The notes beneath the pieces were generated by a model. The model was not told where the DNA came from, did not search any database, and saw only the letters and a list, made by a program, of their open reading frames with translations. Of a stretch of DNA of 64,000 nucleotides, positions 17,480 through 26,238 are shown in pieces. Location of the stretch: NCBI GenBank assembly GCA_019751945.1, contig JAIEMT010000003.1:98993-162992 (forward strand), written 5' to 3'. The DNA comes from a bacterium (GTDB taxonomy: Bacteria; Bdellovibrionota; UBA1018). The position numbers and the translations under genes were made by a program. Numbering within the stretch: position 1 is the first letter of the stretch; each line of letters opens with the position of its first letter.

Positions 17480-18030
17480 ATCGGTTCATCTGGAGCAGGA
17501 AACGATTTCGGTAGTGGAGCCGCATCCGCTTGTGCTGTTTCGAATGGATCCTGCGGCGGAATGGGCTTCTTTTCAAACTCACCCAGAAGTTCTTTTGTCA
17601 CTGTCTGAGTAATGCCTCTTCCCTGATCGCCGAACTCGCGCATTTTAGAATTGAGCTCCTGTAGATTTCTCACAGCCGTGAAAACGGCATTTGAAATTTC
17701 GCCAGCCTGAATGCGCTCTTTTCGCTGTGCAAGATCTCTAGCGATCGTCTTTCGAAGCTCTTCTTTATAAAGCTGAGCCATGGTCCACGCGATTAACCGC
17801 GCAGGATCGGTCGCCTTAAAAACACCCTTAGCGATTCTGTCTTCGAGTTGCTTGTCGATTGGCCTTTGCTGCGAAGAGAGCAGACTTTTATAATTCTTCT
17901 TCACCTTGGGGTCAGCGTAAATAATTCGCTCAATACATCTGCTAGGTTTTTCATTTTCTTGGCAGGGATTTTCTTGGGCCAAACTGACTGTTGAAACACC
18001 CATTAAAACGAGAACAGAAACCGCTTTCAT
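17476..18030 (-). CDS. secreted protein of unknown function
   Basis: A 184-residue protein with a signal peptide (MKAVSVLVLMGVSTVSLA, then QENPC). ATG 18030 has AAGGAG eight bases upstream, which favours it over an in-frame start at 18051. The mature part starts with two cysteines and is otherwise helical and highly charged, with a Pro-rich tail. No family recognised. It overlaps the citrate synthase stop by 4 bp on the opposite strand. Confidence 0.68.
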   Translation of the reverse strand: MKAVSVLVLMGVSTVSLAQENPCQENEKPSRCIERIIYADPKVKKNYKSLLSSQQRPIDKQLEDRIAKGVFKATDPARLIAWTMAQLYKEELRKTIARDLAQRKERIQAGEISNAVFTAVRNLQELNSKMREFGDQGRGITQTVTKELLGEFEKKPIPPQDPFETAQADAAPLPKSFPAPDEPI

Positions 18031-18116
18031 AGAGTCTCCTTTTCGCCTCAACTCTCCTAACGATACCCTAATCTTTTCACCTTGTTCCGTCGAAAAGTCG
18101 GGAAAGGGGATCCCAT

Positions 18117-19532
18117 CTGAGAAAATACTTCAGCCTTCTAGCACTTCTTGCCGCTCCTATGGCCTTTGGAGCAGCCGACCTGATCCTGGAGCTCGCAAGA
18201 AACCTCCAAGGGCGCTCGAGCGCCAATTTTTTGGCGCAAACCGATAACCGCACTTCGGTCATTCCGAAGGGATCGCGCGGAAAAGTGCTCGATGTCCAAC
18301 AGTTCAACTCCCAAAACTTTGGAGTCAAACTAGAAATCCTGGACAGCAAAAAAGAGGGCGAAGAAGTTTGGGTATATTACAACCTCAAAGATCCCGGTCT
18401 GGCACTTCAGAAAACTTGCGCTAAAAACAGCGAGGCTCTGAAGGCTGAAGCGATCAAAGCTGCCGGCTGCTCGAAAGCGAAGCGAGACATTGCGGCCCTT
18501 CAAGATCCTGATTTCGTCGCTCATGCAGATTCCCAAATGAAAAACTTTCTAGTCGCACTTGAGAATTCCTTACGTCCCTCTGAAATCGAAGGAAGCCTAA
18601 TTCCGCGCCAGGGAAAAGTCGACTGCGGCCCCGACTGCCAAGAGGCCCAGAACCCGAAAGAAAAAACCGAGAAAGCGGGTTTTGTTTCTCCGCGCGAAAC
18701 CCAAAAAGGAGTGCGCGAAGAAAATCACAACAGGGTTCAGGCCTGCATGAATCACCAAAAGCCGGGCACGTTTACTTTCAAAGAAAAGACCGCGTCCTTT
18801 TGCACCAGCCACGGTACGGTGATGGCTGGAATGAAGATGGAAGAAACCGAAGAAGGCCGCTCATTCAATAAAGCGCGGCCACTCTACATCGACTACCAGG
18901 CAGAAGTTCCACCGACAGGCTCTGGGAAAAAACTAAAATTAATGCCAAATGTTCCCATTTTCCTTGCTTCGAAAGAACCAGTGAACGAAGGCGACGCCGA
19001 AGCGTTTGTAAAAAAACTTCGGGCCCGCTGCGAGCCCATGATTCAAAAAGTCTTCGGACGTTACGGCATCGAGATCGTGCTCAATCTTAGCTGGCACACC
19101 GACGCTACTAAGCCGGGCTACCGAGTGAACTCGGCAGCTCCGTATTTCAACAATCCCGAGCGAATGGCCCCCTTTGGTGGACCTAACGTCACTCCGTGGG
19201 ATTGCGTAGATGATTGCTATGGAGATAAACCCGGAGACTTCGCCGGAAACTGCACCCGTTACTGCGGCGCTGCTAGAGCCGATCGCGACTATTGCGCAGC
19301 CTTTATGCAACACGTGGGAAACAAGCTCGGCCTGGAAGATCGCTATACGGAATACAATATTCCAAGCGGCTGCTCAAAACAGCAGCTCACCGATACGACC
19401 AAAGAACCCAAGAGCTTGATGTACGATGCGTCTTATCCGATTCAGGATTTAGAAATCATGCCCGCAGAGATTCAAAAAATCTTAGACCCCGTCTGCAAAC
19501 CTTCAGGCAAAGTCCATTCCGACCAAATCTAA
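18117..19532 (+). CDS. secreted metzincin-like protein with degenerate zinc site, probable CTG start
   Basis: The protein reads best from CTG 18117, which has AGGGGA six bases upstream and gives a clean signal peptide (MRKYFSLLALLAAPMAFGA); the first conventional start (ATG 18159) would cut the signal peptide in half. It has an SH3-like N-terminal part, a central basic linker, and a Cys-rich C-terminal domain. There, QHVGNKLGLED (398-408) aligns with HExxHxxGxxD of metzincin peptidases and SLMYD (433-437) with the Met-turn. Both first two zinc histidines and the Glu are gone, so it is probably not a peptidase. Length 471 residues. Confidence 0.62.
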   Translation: MRKYFSLLALLAAPMAFGAADLILELARNLQGRSSANFLAQTDNRTSVIPKGSRGKVLDVQQFNSQNFGVKLEILDSKKEGEEVWVYYNLKDPGLALQKTCAKNSEALKAEAIKAAGCSKAKRDIAALQDPDFVAHADSQMKNFLVALENSLRPSEIEGSLIPRQGKVDCGPDCQEAQNPKEKTEKAGFVSPRETQKGVREENHNRVQACMNHQKPGTFTFKEKTASFCTSHGTVMAGMKMEETEEGRSFNKARPLYIDYQAEVPPTGSGKKLKLMPNVPIFLASKEPVNEGDAEAFVKKLRARCEPMIQKVFGRYGIEIVLNLSWHTDATKPGYRVNSAAPYFNNPERMAPFGGPNVTPWDCVDDCYGDKPGDFAGNCTRYCGAARADRDYCAAFMQHVGNKLGLEDRYTEYNIPSGCSKQQLTDTTKEPKSLMYDASYPIQDLEIMPAEIQKILDPVCKPSGKVHSDQI

Positions 19533-20611
19533 GTCGTCGCAGTTTTCTTGTCTTCTAATTTCGTTTCAATTCTTTCCAACAGAGCCTCTGTCTGAGACTT
19601 GAGTTCCGTCGGGTTTGCAGTTTCCAACCCCAGGTCTACGTCGAATTGAAATTGTTTGAAACGATCCGCATATTCCGGAAAACGACTTAAAACCAGCTGT
19701 AATTGGCGTCTGGCTGACCAGAGCACACTCTGCTGATCGGGGCCATCTCTTCCATTTTCCACAGCCGCAACCCGCATTTTCGCCATTTCTAAAATGCTTT
19801 GAAGATGAAGAGGATTCTCCTTCGCGTCTTTTTCTAAAACCTGAACGGCTTCCAAAATCTTTCCGGAAGACTTGAGGGATTCCGCCAACCAAAGATTGAC
19901 GAGCTGAGAAGTTTTCAGCGTCTGCGAAGCAGCCTTCAGTTCATTCAAGGCTTCTTGTTTTTCGCCCCTGAGAAATAGAGCACGCCCCAACCAAAGCTGA
20001 ACGTTCGCCTCATAGGGGTTGTGTTTCTTGGCTAAACGCAATCTTTCAGCGGCGCTGTCGTGATCGCCCGAAATCACCAACGCCTGTCCTAAGCGGGTGA
20101 GAACTTCCACATTGTCAGGCTCGAGTGCAAGCGCCTTCTCCAGTTTTTCCTGCGCAGCCCGAATCTTTCCCGCCACCAGAAGATTCAGTCCGTCTTGATA
20201 GAGTTGAAAATTTTCGTTGGTGAGAAAAAGTTTTGAAACCACTCGGCCTTGTTGAATGAGGTGTTCTTTGCGTTTTCCACTGCTCTTGTCCACAAGCTGC
20301 CAGAGTGTGCTGAGTGCTTCCTCTCGACGTCCCGAATAAGTCAGCGCGCGCGCCAATCGAATGGAAGCTTCCGTTTGCAGCGACGAAATCTTGACGAGCT
20401 TTCGTAAAACCAAAACCGCGTCGACGTATTTTTTTTCTTTCAGAAGCCGATCTGCGCCTTCCAAGTTGGGATACGAAGTGGCGGTGGTTTCGGACTCCTC
20501 GTCCTCAGTATCCTGCGCATGCGCCTGGGCAAGAAATACCGGGTACTCAATGCTCAGAAAACTCGCTACAATGAGGAGAAAGACGTATGGAAACGTCAAC
20601 ACGCGCGTCAT
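19529..20611 (-). CDS. secreted TPR-repeat protein
   Basis: A 360-residue protein with an N-terminal signal peptide (ending AQAHAQ) and at least six TPR-like units, for example KYVDAVLVLRKLVKI, AQEKLEKALALEPDNVEVLTRLGQALV and SAAERLRLAKKHNPYEANVQLWLGRALF. TPR proteins serve as adaptors; a periplasmic role is likely. The 5' end overlaps that of the divergent gene at 20587 by 25 bp, so the promoter of each must lie inside the other's coding region. Its end overlaps the metzincin-like gene's stop by 4 bp. Confidence 0.8.
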   Translation of the reverse strand: MTRVLTFPYVFLLIVASFLSIEYPVFLAQAHAQDTEDEESETTATSYPNLEGADRLLKEKKYVDAVLVLRKLVKISSLQTEASIRLARALTYSGRREEALSTLWQLVDKSSGKRKEHLIQQGRVVSKLFLTNENFQLYQDGLNLLVAGKIRAAQEKLEKALALEPDNVEVLTRLGQALVISGDHDSAAERLRLAKKHNPYEANVQLWLGRALFLRGEKQEALNELKAASQTLKTSQLVNLWLAESLKSSGKILEAVQVLEKDAKENPLHLQSILEMAKMRVAAVENGRDGPDQQSVLWSARRQLQLVLSRFPEYADRFKQFQFDVDLGLETANPTELKSQTEALLERIETKLEDKKTATT

Positions 20612-22047
20612 GGACGGCCATTAAATCGAAGTCAGTGCTCTTTGTCAAAGGAGTAGGGATCACCCTAGCTTTCGCTCTCCTGGCCCAGAACCACGCCCCT
20701 GTTCATGCTGAAGACGAGCTCCCCCTGGAGGAAGCGGGCGCCACTCCGGAAATAGCTACCGATGCCGTGCCCGTAGAAGGCGCTTCGGAAACGACGGAAG
20801 CGGCCCCCATCGAAGGGGAACTGGTTCCTACGGAGATCAATCCCGACGAACTGCCCCCCATCGACGCTCGCACTTACGGCGTAAAAGTCCTGGCCCGAAG
20901 TGGTTCCGGAAAAGTTTATCTCATGGATGACATGGCCCATTCTCGCCCCGACATCGGCCGAATTCTCTTAATTAAGAAAGAAAAAGAGTTCGTGATGGGC
21001 ATGCGTGTTCTCAAGCGCTATGACGAAAAATTTCAATTCGCGGTGAAGCGCGTTCGAATCTACAAGATGGGTTCGCTCCTTTACGTCAGCGATAAATTCC
21101 GAGCGGTGGAAAAATTGGGAGCGATCTCCGCAGTTCCCAATACGGCTCAAGACAATCTCGACCTCCAAGAGCTAGAAAATCAAAACATTCCGGCTCAGCC
21201 CCAAGAAGAGGCTACGGCACCGGTAGAAGAATCAGCACCGATACCTGAGGCGGGAGCTGAAGAAGCACTCACGGACGGCGCCACTGCTGAAACCACCTTG
21301 CCCGAAGAAACCACTATCGAAGAAGCTCAAACGGATTCTGGAGAACTTCCCGTGGAGGGCGCCGAAGCCCCTGCGGAGACTGCTGAAGGCGAAGCCCTTC
21401 CTGTGGAAGGAGCGGAATCTGCAGCATTCGATCCCGAACTAGATACGGGCTCTTCACCTGCTCCATTGCCGGTCGAAGGAGCGGATCCCGAAGGACAACT
21501 CGACTCAGCGGCATCCACCGCACGCCTCGACCTGGACTCCATGCAGATCACTGCAGATGAATTTACTAAGCTCGACATCTATAAAAACTGGCTCAGCTTA
21601 GAAATGAATGCGGTCTCGATTCGCCTGAACGACGGCAGCATCGGCTTCAATCCAGGCGTTGGAGTTCGCTACGGCTACACTTTTAAAGAGTTGGCCTTCT
21701 TTAAAAATGCCGGCATTCAAGATTCCTTTACCGCTGAGCTGGGATTCCATTTCTTCAAGCTTCTCAGCTACGCCGAAGCGGACGACGCGTATACAATGAT
21801 GCCGGTCACCGGAACTGTTCGTTACAACATCAACATCGGCCAGGACCTCTCGGTTTTTGGCTATGCCGGCCTACTCCAAGGCCTCGTTATTTCGGGCTCC
21901 AACACCAATGAAGTCGCCCTCCAGCAGCTCCAGTCGCTGTTTATCTCGTTTGGGGTGGGTTTGATGATCAATATGGGTCCCAATTGGACCGCCAGAGCCG
22001 ATATTGGTATCGATCGGGCTGGAGTCGGGCTTGTCTTAAAGTTCTGA
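20587..22047 (+). CDS. outer-membrane barrel protein with acidic repeat region
   Basis: A 486-residue protein. ATG 20587 has an AGGAG eight bases upstream. A signal peptide (through VHA) is followed by an acidic segment, a basic strand-rich domain (about 95-185), and a long Glu/Pro/Ala region with repeats of the type LPVEGAE (about 190-310). The last 160 residues look like an outer-membrane barrel and end in LVLKF with a C-terminal Phe, the usual insertion signal. The acidic region may span the periplasm. It precedes the lptM-lysA-dap cluster without an obvious terminator. Confidence 0.72.
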   Translation: METSTRASWTAIKSKSVLFVKGVGITLAFALLAQNHAPVHAEDELPLEEAGATPEIATDAVPVEGASETTEAAPIEGELVPTEINPDELPPIDARTYGVKVLARSGSGKVYLMDDMAHSRPDIGRILLIKKEKEFVMGMRVLKRYDEKFQFAVKRVRIYKMGSLLYVSDKFRAVEKLGAISAVPNTAQDNLDLQELENQNIPAQPQEEATAPVEESAPIPEAGAEEALTDGATAETTLPEETTIEEAQTDSGELPVEGAEAPAETAEGEALPVEGAESAAFDPELDTGSSPAPLPVEGADPEGQLDSAASTARLDLDSMQITADEFTKLDIYKNWLSLEMNAVSIRLNDGSIGFNPGVGVRYGYTFKELAFFKNAGIQDSFTAELGFHFFKLLSYAEADDAYTMMPVTGTVRYNINIGQDLSVFGYAGLLQGLVISGSNTNEVALQQLQSLFISFGVGLMINMGPNWTARADIGIDRAGVGLVLKF

Positions 22048-22065
22048 GCCCGATAAGAAGACTCC

Positions 22066-22209
22066 ATGGGTTTCATGACATTTTTGCGTTCCGGCCTGGT
22101 TTTATTTCTCGTTCTTGCGGGCTTTGCCTGTGGAGTAAAAGCTCCTCCCTTGGCGCCCGAACCTGATCCCATTCCCTCTCCCTCGGCTTCTCCCAAAAAA
22201 GGACGCTGA
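22066..22209 (+). CDS. lptM: small LptM/YifL-like lipoprotein upstream of lysA
   Basis: A 47-residue lipoprotein gene: MGFMTFLRSG, a hydrophobic stretch, then lipobox AGFAC and CGVKAPPLAPEPDPIP. The CGxKxPL start of the mature chain and the position just before lysA match the LptM (YifL) family, which in Enterobacteria helps mature the LPS transporter LptD-LptE and also lies beside a lysine-pathway gene. The gene stops two bases before the lysA TTG, so the two are probably coupled. The short length makes this gene easy to miss. Confidence 0.72.
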   Translation: MGFMTFLRSGLVLFLVLAGFACGVKAPPLAPEPDPIPSPSASPKKGR

Positions 22210-22211
22210 CC

Positions 22212-23486
22212 TTGAGTAAGCCAGAGGATTTTTTCAACTATCAGAATGGTGTTCTGCATGCGGGCGAAGTGGGCATTGATTCCATCGCGCAAAAGCTCGG
22301 CACGCCGCTTTACGTTTATTCGGAAGACGCATTTTTAACTCCGCTGAAAGAACTCAGCGCAGGCTTGAGCGGCTTAGACCATCTCATTTGCTTTGCCATG
22401 AAATCGAACTCGAACCTGGCCATTCTAAAAATGCTGTCTCAAAACGGCGCGGGTATGGACATCGTTTCTGGCGGTGAACTTTTTCGCGTGATGAAAGCCG
22501 GTGTCGCTCCTTCTAAAGTTGTTTTCTCCGGAGTTGGAAAAACGGTCGAGGAAATGAAGAGCGCGCTAGCCACTGGAATCTATTCATTCAACGTCGAATC
22601 ACTTGAAGAGCTCTCGACTTTAAATTCCATTGCCACTGCAATGCGAACACCGGCACATGTGGCCCTTCGATTTAATCCGGACGTGAGTGCTAAGACCCAT
22701 CCCTATATCTCGACCGGATTGAAGCGAAACAAGTTCGGTATTCGCGGAGCCGACATTTTAAACGTGGCGAAGAATCTGTCGAGCCTTCCGGCTATTCGCT
22801 TACGCGGAGTTAGCATTCACATTGGGAGTCAGCTAACATCCCTTTCCCCTTTGAACGATGCGTTTTCCAAGACCACTGAGCTGCTTTCTCAGCTCCATGA
22901 AATCTTAGGACAGCCGCTTGAGTTCGTAGACGTGGGAGGCGGAGTCGGAATTCGGTATACGAAAGAGTCTCCACCCTCGATTGCTCATTATACAAAACTG
23001 ATTCGAAAACATTTTGTCGGCGCAAAAAAGCCCCCCATCAAAATTGTTTTAGAACCAGGTCGATCGATTTCTGGAAATGCGGGCGCTTTGATCACCCAGG
23101 TTCTTTTTAGAAAATCTCGCGGGAAAAAAGAATTCGTCATCGTGGATGCGGCCATGACGGAATTGTTGCGCCCCGCTCTCTATGGCAGTCATCACCAAAT
23201 CGTTCCCCTCAAAAAGGGCGACAAGAAGTCGAAATCCATCAAAGCAGACTTAGTAGGACCTGTTTGCGAAAGTTCCGATTGCTTTGCCTCCGACTACCCC
23301 GTACCCTCTTCCATAGCTTCAGGCGACTTCATGGCCATTCTCTCGGCGGGAGCTTACGGGTTCACGATGAGCAGCAATTATAATTCGCGCCCACGCCCAC
23401 CGGAAGTTCTGGTCCAAGGAAAGAATTTTCGAGTCATCCGAGAGCGGGAAACATTTCACGATCTGATTCGTGGGGAGAGCTTATAG
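22212..23486 (+). CDS. lysA: diaminopimelate decarboxylase
   Basis: Last step of lysine synthesis: PLP-dependent decarboxylation of meso-diaminopimelate. In 424 residues the PLP lysine is Lys64 (FAMKSNSN), followed by DIVSGGELFRV, HIGSQL, DVGGGVGI, EPGRSISGNAG and the C-terminal VCESSDCFA and GAYGFTMSSNYNSRPRPPEV. The start is a TTG two bases after the lptM stop, with AAGGA upstream. The stop TAG is directly followed by the ATG of dapA, with no spacing. Confidence 0.95.
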   Translation: MSKPEDFFNYQNGVLHAGEVGIDSIAQKLGTPLYVYSEDAFLTPLKELSAGLSGLDHLICFAMKSNSNLAILKMLSQNGAGMDIVSGGELFRVMKAGVAPSKVVFSGVGKTVEEMKSALATGIYSFNVESLEELSTLNSIATAMRTPAHVALRFNPDVSAKTHPYISTGLKRNKFGIRGADILNVAKNLSSLPAIRLRGVSIHIGSQLTSLSPLNDAFSKTTELLSQLHEILGQPLEFVDVGGGVGIRYTKESPPSIAHYTKLIRKHFVGAKKPPIKIVLEPGRSISGNAGALITQVLFRKSRGKKEFVIVDAAMTELLRPALYGSHHQIVPLKKGDKKSKSIKADLVGPVCESSDCFASDYPVPSSIASGDFMAILSAGAYGFTMSSNYNSRPRPPEVLVQGKNFRVIRERETFHDLIRGESL

Positions 23487-24383
23487 ATGCGCGGGGTTTA
23501 CACGGCACTGGTTACGCCGATGCAAAAAGATGGGTCGCTCGATCTCGATGCCTACAAAACGATTTTGAAACAGCAACTCGCCGCAAAGGTAGATGGCGTG
23601 GTGGTCTGCGGAACTACCGGCGAATCTCCCACTCTCGATGAAGACGAAAAGAAACAATTGATTCAAACGGCCCTGGATGAACTCAGGGGCAGCAAAGTAA
23701 AGGTAATCGCAGGCACTGGCTCGAACGATACTGCTGACAGCGTGAGCTTTTCAAAGTGGGCCTCTTCTAAAGGAGTGGACGGCGTTCTAGTCGTTACCCC
23801 GTACTACAACAAGCCTTCTCAAGCGGGGCTGGAAAAGCATTTCTTAGCCGTGGCCGATGCCATCAGCTGTGATCTCATCCTTTATAATGTTCCCGGCCGC
23901 ACTGGCGTTTCCATTGCTCCCGAAACGGTTCTGCGTTTGGTGGAACACAAGCGAATCACCACCCTTAAAGAAGCCACCGGCAATATTCCGGTCACGAGCG
24001 ATATCTTAGAAAAGCTTCATCGCAATCAGAAATCGATTGATGTGCTCTCCGGCGACGACCTGACTTTTCTTCCTCTTCTCAGCGCGGGTGCGGTGGGCGT
24101 GATCTCCGTGGTGACGAATGCGATTCCGAAATGGTTCGTTGAAATGTACCAAGCAGTGGAAGCGAATGACTTGAAGCGCGCCACTCTCTTGCATCGACAG
24201 TTCTATTCTTTTTGCAGAGATATTTTCGTAGAGTCGAATCCCGTTCCCATTAAGAAAGCGATGGAATGGATGGGGGTTTGTGGCCCCACCGTTCGCGCCC
24301 CACTCGCTCCTATGACAGCAGCTTCAGAAAAAATCCTGAAAGAGACGATGGTTCAGTGCGGGCTGCTTAAGGGCGGCAAATGA
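23487..24383 (+). CDS. dapA: 4-hydroxy-tetrahydrodipicolinate synthase
   Basis: First committed step of diaminopimelate synthesis, condensing pyruvate with aspartate semialdehyde. The 298 residues include the Schiff-base Lys161 (TTLKEATGN), Tyr133 (LYNVPGRTG, with Arg138) and CGTTGESPTL. Numbering coincides with the E. coli enzyme. The ATG lies immediately after the lysA stop, and the gene ends in an ATGA overlap with dapB, so lysA-dapA-dapB-dapL form one tightly packed operon. Confidence 0.95.
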   Translation: MRGVYTALVTPMQKDGSLDLDAYKTILKQQLAAKVDGVVVCGTTGESPTLDEDEKKQLIQTALDELRGSKVKVIAGTGSNDTADSVSFSKWASSKGVDGVLVVTPYYNKPSQAGLEKHFLAVADAISCDLILYNVPGRTGVSIAPETVLRLVEHKRITTLKEATGNIPVTSDILEKLHRNQKSIDVLSGDDLTFLPLLSAGAVGVISVVTNAIPKWFVEMYQAVEANDLKRATLLHRQFYSFCRDIFVESNPVPIKKAMEWMGVCGPTVRAPLAPMTAASEKILKETMVQCGLLKGGK

Positions 24384-25048
24384 TTTCAATAGGTCTTCTC
24401 GGCGCCTCCGGACGCATGGGCTCGCAGATTGCGGGTTTAGTTCGATCGGAGTTTTCCAAAACAGCAAAAATCACGGCTCTGGTTTCGCAAGACGATCCGA
24501 TGGATCCCCTTTTAAAAACGGACGTCGTGATTGATTTTTCTGCGCGACCGGCGACTCTAGAATTAGTGAAAGCCGCATTGGCAGCGAAGGGGAAGCTCCC
24601 TTGCTTTGTGATTGGCACCACAGGTTTCACCGACTCTGAAAAGAAAAAGATCGCGTCTCTTGCTGAAAAAGCGCCGGTGATGATGGCCTCCAACTTTTCG
24701 ACGGGTGTATTGGCATTGCTAGAGGCCCTTCGAGAGCTTTCTCCGAAACTTTTGAAAGCGGACTTCCATGCGTCTATCCACGAGACTCACCACGTACACA
24801 AGAAAGACTCGCCCAGCGGTACGGCCCTGACTTTACAGAAAGCGATCGACAAAGACGTTCCCATCGAAAGTCTTCGCGAAGGCGAGGTGATTGGAACTCA
24901 TGAAATCATATTCAAAGGCCCTGGTGAGACTCTTCGCATCTCTCACATCGCCGAAGATCGAACTATCTTTGCTCGCGGCGCCATTCGTGCTGCAATTGAA
25001 TTGCAAAAGAAACGAACCAAAAACCCCCAGACCAAAGGTTTTCAATAA
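24380..25048 (+). CDS. dapB: 4-hydroxy-tetrahydrodipicolinate reductase
   Basis: Reduces the DapA product with NAD(P)H. The N-terminal GLLGASGRMG is the dinucleotide-binding loop, GTTGF lies mid-chain, and HETHHVHKKDSPSGTAL holds the catalytic His and Lys. At 222 residues it is shorter than the common 250-270, the reductions being in the nucleotide-binding half, as seen in some compact DapB forms. It shares the A of its TAATG stop/start junction with dapL. Confidence 0.93.
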   Translation: MISIGLLGASGRMGSQIAGLVRSEFSKTAKITALVSQDDPMDPLLKTDVVIDFSARPATLELVKAALAAKGKLPCFVIGTTGFTDSEKKKIASLAEKAPVMMASNFSTGVLALLEALRELSPKLLKADFHASIHETHHVHKKDSPSGTALTLQKAIDKDVPIESLREGEVIGTHEIIFKGPGETLRISHIAEDRTIFARGAIRAAIELQKKRTKNPQTKGFQ

Positions 25049-26214
25049 TGTTTGAATTTTCAGACCGGCTGAAGCAGCTCCCACCCTACCTCTTTGCTCG
25101 CATCGACGAGATCAAAAAACAGGAGGCCCAGAAGGGCCGAAAGCTGATCGCACTGGGAATTGGCGACCCTGATCTTCCGACTCCCGACTTCGTTATCGAG
25201 AGGCTGGTGAATGCTGCGAAAAATCCGGGCAATCATCAGTATCCGTCTTACGCTGGAATGGGAGAGTTTCGGAAAGCCGTTTCTCGTTGGTACCAACGCC
25301 GTTTCAATGTTTCGGTCGATCCTGAAACAGAAGTGCTGGCCCTTATCGGCTCAAAAGAAGGAATTGCTCATATTCCTTTCGCTTTCGTCAATCCGGGCGA
25401 AGCGACTTTGGTTCCCAACCCCGGTTATCCCGTCTATGCTTCTGCAACACTTTTTGCAGGGGGCACTCCGCTTTCTTTCGCTTTGAAGGAGAAGAATGGA
25501 TTTCTACCTGACTTTGCTGAACTCGAAGCTTTAGTGAAAAAAGGTCCGAAGGCAAAGCTGCTGTTTTTGAATTATCCAAACAACCCGACATCTGCTTCGG
25601 CGACGCCGGAATTTTTTAAAGAGGTAGTGGCGTTTGCAAAGAAGCACCAGATTTTGGTCTGCCACGACAACGCCTATTCCGAAATTTACTTTGACGGAAA
25701 AAAACAGCCGAGCTTCTTAGAAACCCCTGGAGCAAAAGAGATCGGTTGTGAATTTCACAGCCTCTCCAAGACTTTCAACATGACGGGTTGGCGCGTGGGT
25801 TTTGTGGTGGGCAACGCTCGAGCCATTGCCGGCTTAGGTCAGGTAAAAACCAACGTCGACTCTGGGGTTTTCAACGCTTGCCAGGAAGCGGGGATTGCCG
25901 CTCTCGATCAAGGCGATAGTTTCTGCGAGAAACTCCGCGGAATTTACCAGGAGCGTCGAAACATTCTCGCGCCCGCGCTCTCAGAGATCGGGCTTCATTG
26001 TAAAAAGCCTGACGCAACCTTTTACCTCTGGGCAAAGCTCTCGGGCGGCCAAAAGTCTGAAGACTTCGTTCTGGACTTGATCCGCAAAAAAGGAATTGTG
26101 TCTACTCCCGGGACTGGCTTCGGGAGCATGGGTGAGAGTTTCGTTCGGTTTACAATCTGTTCCGATGTTTCTGTTTTAAAACAGGTTGCACAAGCCCTCA
26201 AAGGCTCGGTATAA
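25048..26214 (+). CDS. dapL: LL-diaminopimelate aminotransferase
   Basis: Fold-type I PLP aminotransferase of 388 residues with the internal aldimine Lys241 in SLSKTFNMTGWRVGF, NYPNNPT and the final SFVRFT arginine. As the fourth gene of the dap operon it is best read as DapL, which converts tetrahydrodipicolinate directly to LL-DAP and bypasses DapC, DapD and DapE. None of those three genes is in the window. Other class I aminotransferases look similar, so the context carries much of the assignment. Confidence 0.87.
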   Translation: MFEFSDRLKQLPPYLFARIDEIKKQEAQKGRKLIALGIGDPDLPTPDFVIERLVNAAKNPGNHQYPSYAGMGEFRKAVSRWYQRRFNVSVDPETEVLALIGSKEGIAHIPFAFVNPGEATLVPNPGYPVYASATLFAGGTPLSFALKEKNGFLPDFAELEALVKKGPKAKLLFLNYPNNPTSASATPEFFKEVVAFAKKHQILVCHDNAYSEIYFDGKKQPSFLETPGAKEIGCEFHSLSKTFNMTGWRVGFVVGNARAIAGLGQVKTNVDSGVFNACQEAGIAALDQGDSFCEKLRGIYQERRNILAPALSEIGLHCKKPDATFYLWAKLSGGQKSEDFVLDLIRKKGIVSTPGTGFGSMGESFVRFTICSDVSVLKQVAQALKGSV

Positions 26215-26238
26215 AGATTTTTCTGGAGAGCGTTAGCG

